DNA of 64,000 nucleotides from JBCCFW01 sp039029535. Lineage in GTDB: Bacteria > Acidobacteriota > JBCCFW01. Under the pieces are notes generated by a model. The model saw only the letters and a list, made by a program, of their open reading frames with translations, searched no databases and was not told where the DNA came from. The stretch's first letter is position 1; the number at the start of each line of letters is the position of its first letter. This document shows positions 63,682-64,000 of the stretch, piece by piece. A program made the translations under genes and the position numbers. Location: NCBI GenBank assembly GCA_039029535.1, contig JBCCFW010000020.1:5502-69501 (forward strand), written 5' to 3'.

Positions 63682-64000
63682 TGAGCCGCACGCGACGTTT
63701 CTTCCGCCGTCTCACCCGCGACCACCTCACCAAGGTCGCGCTGGTCGTCATGGTGTTTTACGCGGTGGCCGGCATCTCCGTGCGCTTCGGCATCCTGGGC
63801 TGGATGGGGGGCGATCCCGACGCGGTGCTGGTCACCGAGCAGCAGGACTTCGCCTTTCGCACCGAGCCTGACGGTGAAAGCTGGACCCGGTGGCTGGGGA
63901 CCGACCGCCAGGGACGCAGCATCCTCGTCCGCGCACTGCACGGGATCGACATCGCCTGGTCGGTCGGTCTCGTCACGGGCCTGCTGGCGGTCGTCGTCGG
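63681..64000 (+). CDS. oligopeptide/dipeptide ABC transporter permease, DppC/OppC type (3'-truncated by window edge)
   Basis: The first ~106 residues are visible: a Arg-rich start, a membrane helix (VALVVMVFYAVAGISV), then the OppC-type segment WLGTDRQGRSILVRALHGIDIAWSVGLVTGLLAVVV (GTDxxGRxxxxR). The gene continues past the edge. It starts at ATG 63681, sharing one base with the preceding stop. ATPase genes (DppD/DppF) are expected downstream but lie outside the window. Confidence 0.9.
   Translation, partial: MSRTRRFFRRLTRDHLTKVALVVMVFYAVAGISVRFGILGWMGGDPDAVLVTEQQDFAFRTEPDGESWTRWLGTDRQGRSILVRALHGIDIAWSVGLVTGLLAVVV

Overview
The window is a high-GC bacterial chromosome segment (roughly two-thirds G+C by eye) packed with short intergenic gaps and many 4-nt ATGA/GTGA start-stop overlaps. 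The cell looks Gram-negative. It has a TonB-dependent receptor with a carboxypeptidase-like N-terminal domain, lipoprotein signals, and a tesA/ybbA/ybbP arrangement like that of E. coli. It also has large secreted proteins with repeated beta domains and thrombospondin type 3 repeats, XRE-STAND-TPR proteins and methylmalonyl-CoA mutase. This mix fits Acidobacteriota or a related deep-branching Gram-negative phylum. That placement is inference: there is no rRNA or other phylogenetic marker here. I saw no tRNA, rRNA, CRISPR array, prophage or insertion sequence.

Layout. 0-5 kb: methylmalonyl-CoA mutase operon (small subunit, large B12-binding subunit, MeaB-type GTPase chaperone). 5.4-11.3 kb: a 1124-aa secreted repeat protein with a hairpin/terminator behind it, then a dihydropteroate synthase coupled to a secreted protein of unknown role. 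11.3-19.7 kb: small housekeeping and regulatory genes. These are a glutaminyl cyclase lipoprotein, an ECF sigma factor, an SRPBCC-SDR fusion, a rhomboid-like protein without its catalytic histidine, two tandem GNAT acetyltransferases, a CBS protein, an unassigned ATP-grasp protein coupled to the Sua5/TsaC tRNA-modification enzyme, and a helical secreted protein.

19.7-25.6 kb: two adjacent XRE-STAND-TPR regulators (minus strand). A 750-bp gene-free stretch upstream of them contains two copies of a ~98-nt element. Their hairpin shows compensatory base changes, so a structured RNA is likely. 25.6-34.4 kb: YbbP/YbbA-like ABC system divergent from a TesA-like lipase, a methyltransferase, an FAD disulfide oxidoreductase, and a three-gene ABC-2 exporter. 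34.7-45.7 kb: TonB-dependent receptor with a clear terminator, an APH-fold phosphotransferase, a membrane-anchored AlkP-superfamily/TPR protein, a TPR-SH3 protein, and a response regulator/hybrid kinase pair.

45.9-55.2 kb: an NSS-family Na+ symporter, a Sir2 deacylase, a small membrane protein plus SSS-family symporter, a MoaD-like protein plus BNR-repeat protein, a LOG-like gene interrupted by an in-frame TAG, a pseudo-receiver protein, an EF-hand/scramblase-like protein and a Lon N-domain protein. 55.4-64 kb: a secreted glycosidase-like protein with thrombospondin type 3 repeats, a 51-codon frame that ends with nearly the same peptide as that protein, single-chain glycine dehydrogenase (gcvP), and an oligopeptide ABC transporter that runs off the right edge.

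Metabolically, the window links propionate/odd-chain and branched-chain breakdown (mutase operon), glycine cleavage and peptide or amino-acid uptake (gcvP plus dipeptide-type ABC genes, NSS and SSS symporters). That suits an amino-acid/peptide-consuming heterotroph.
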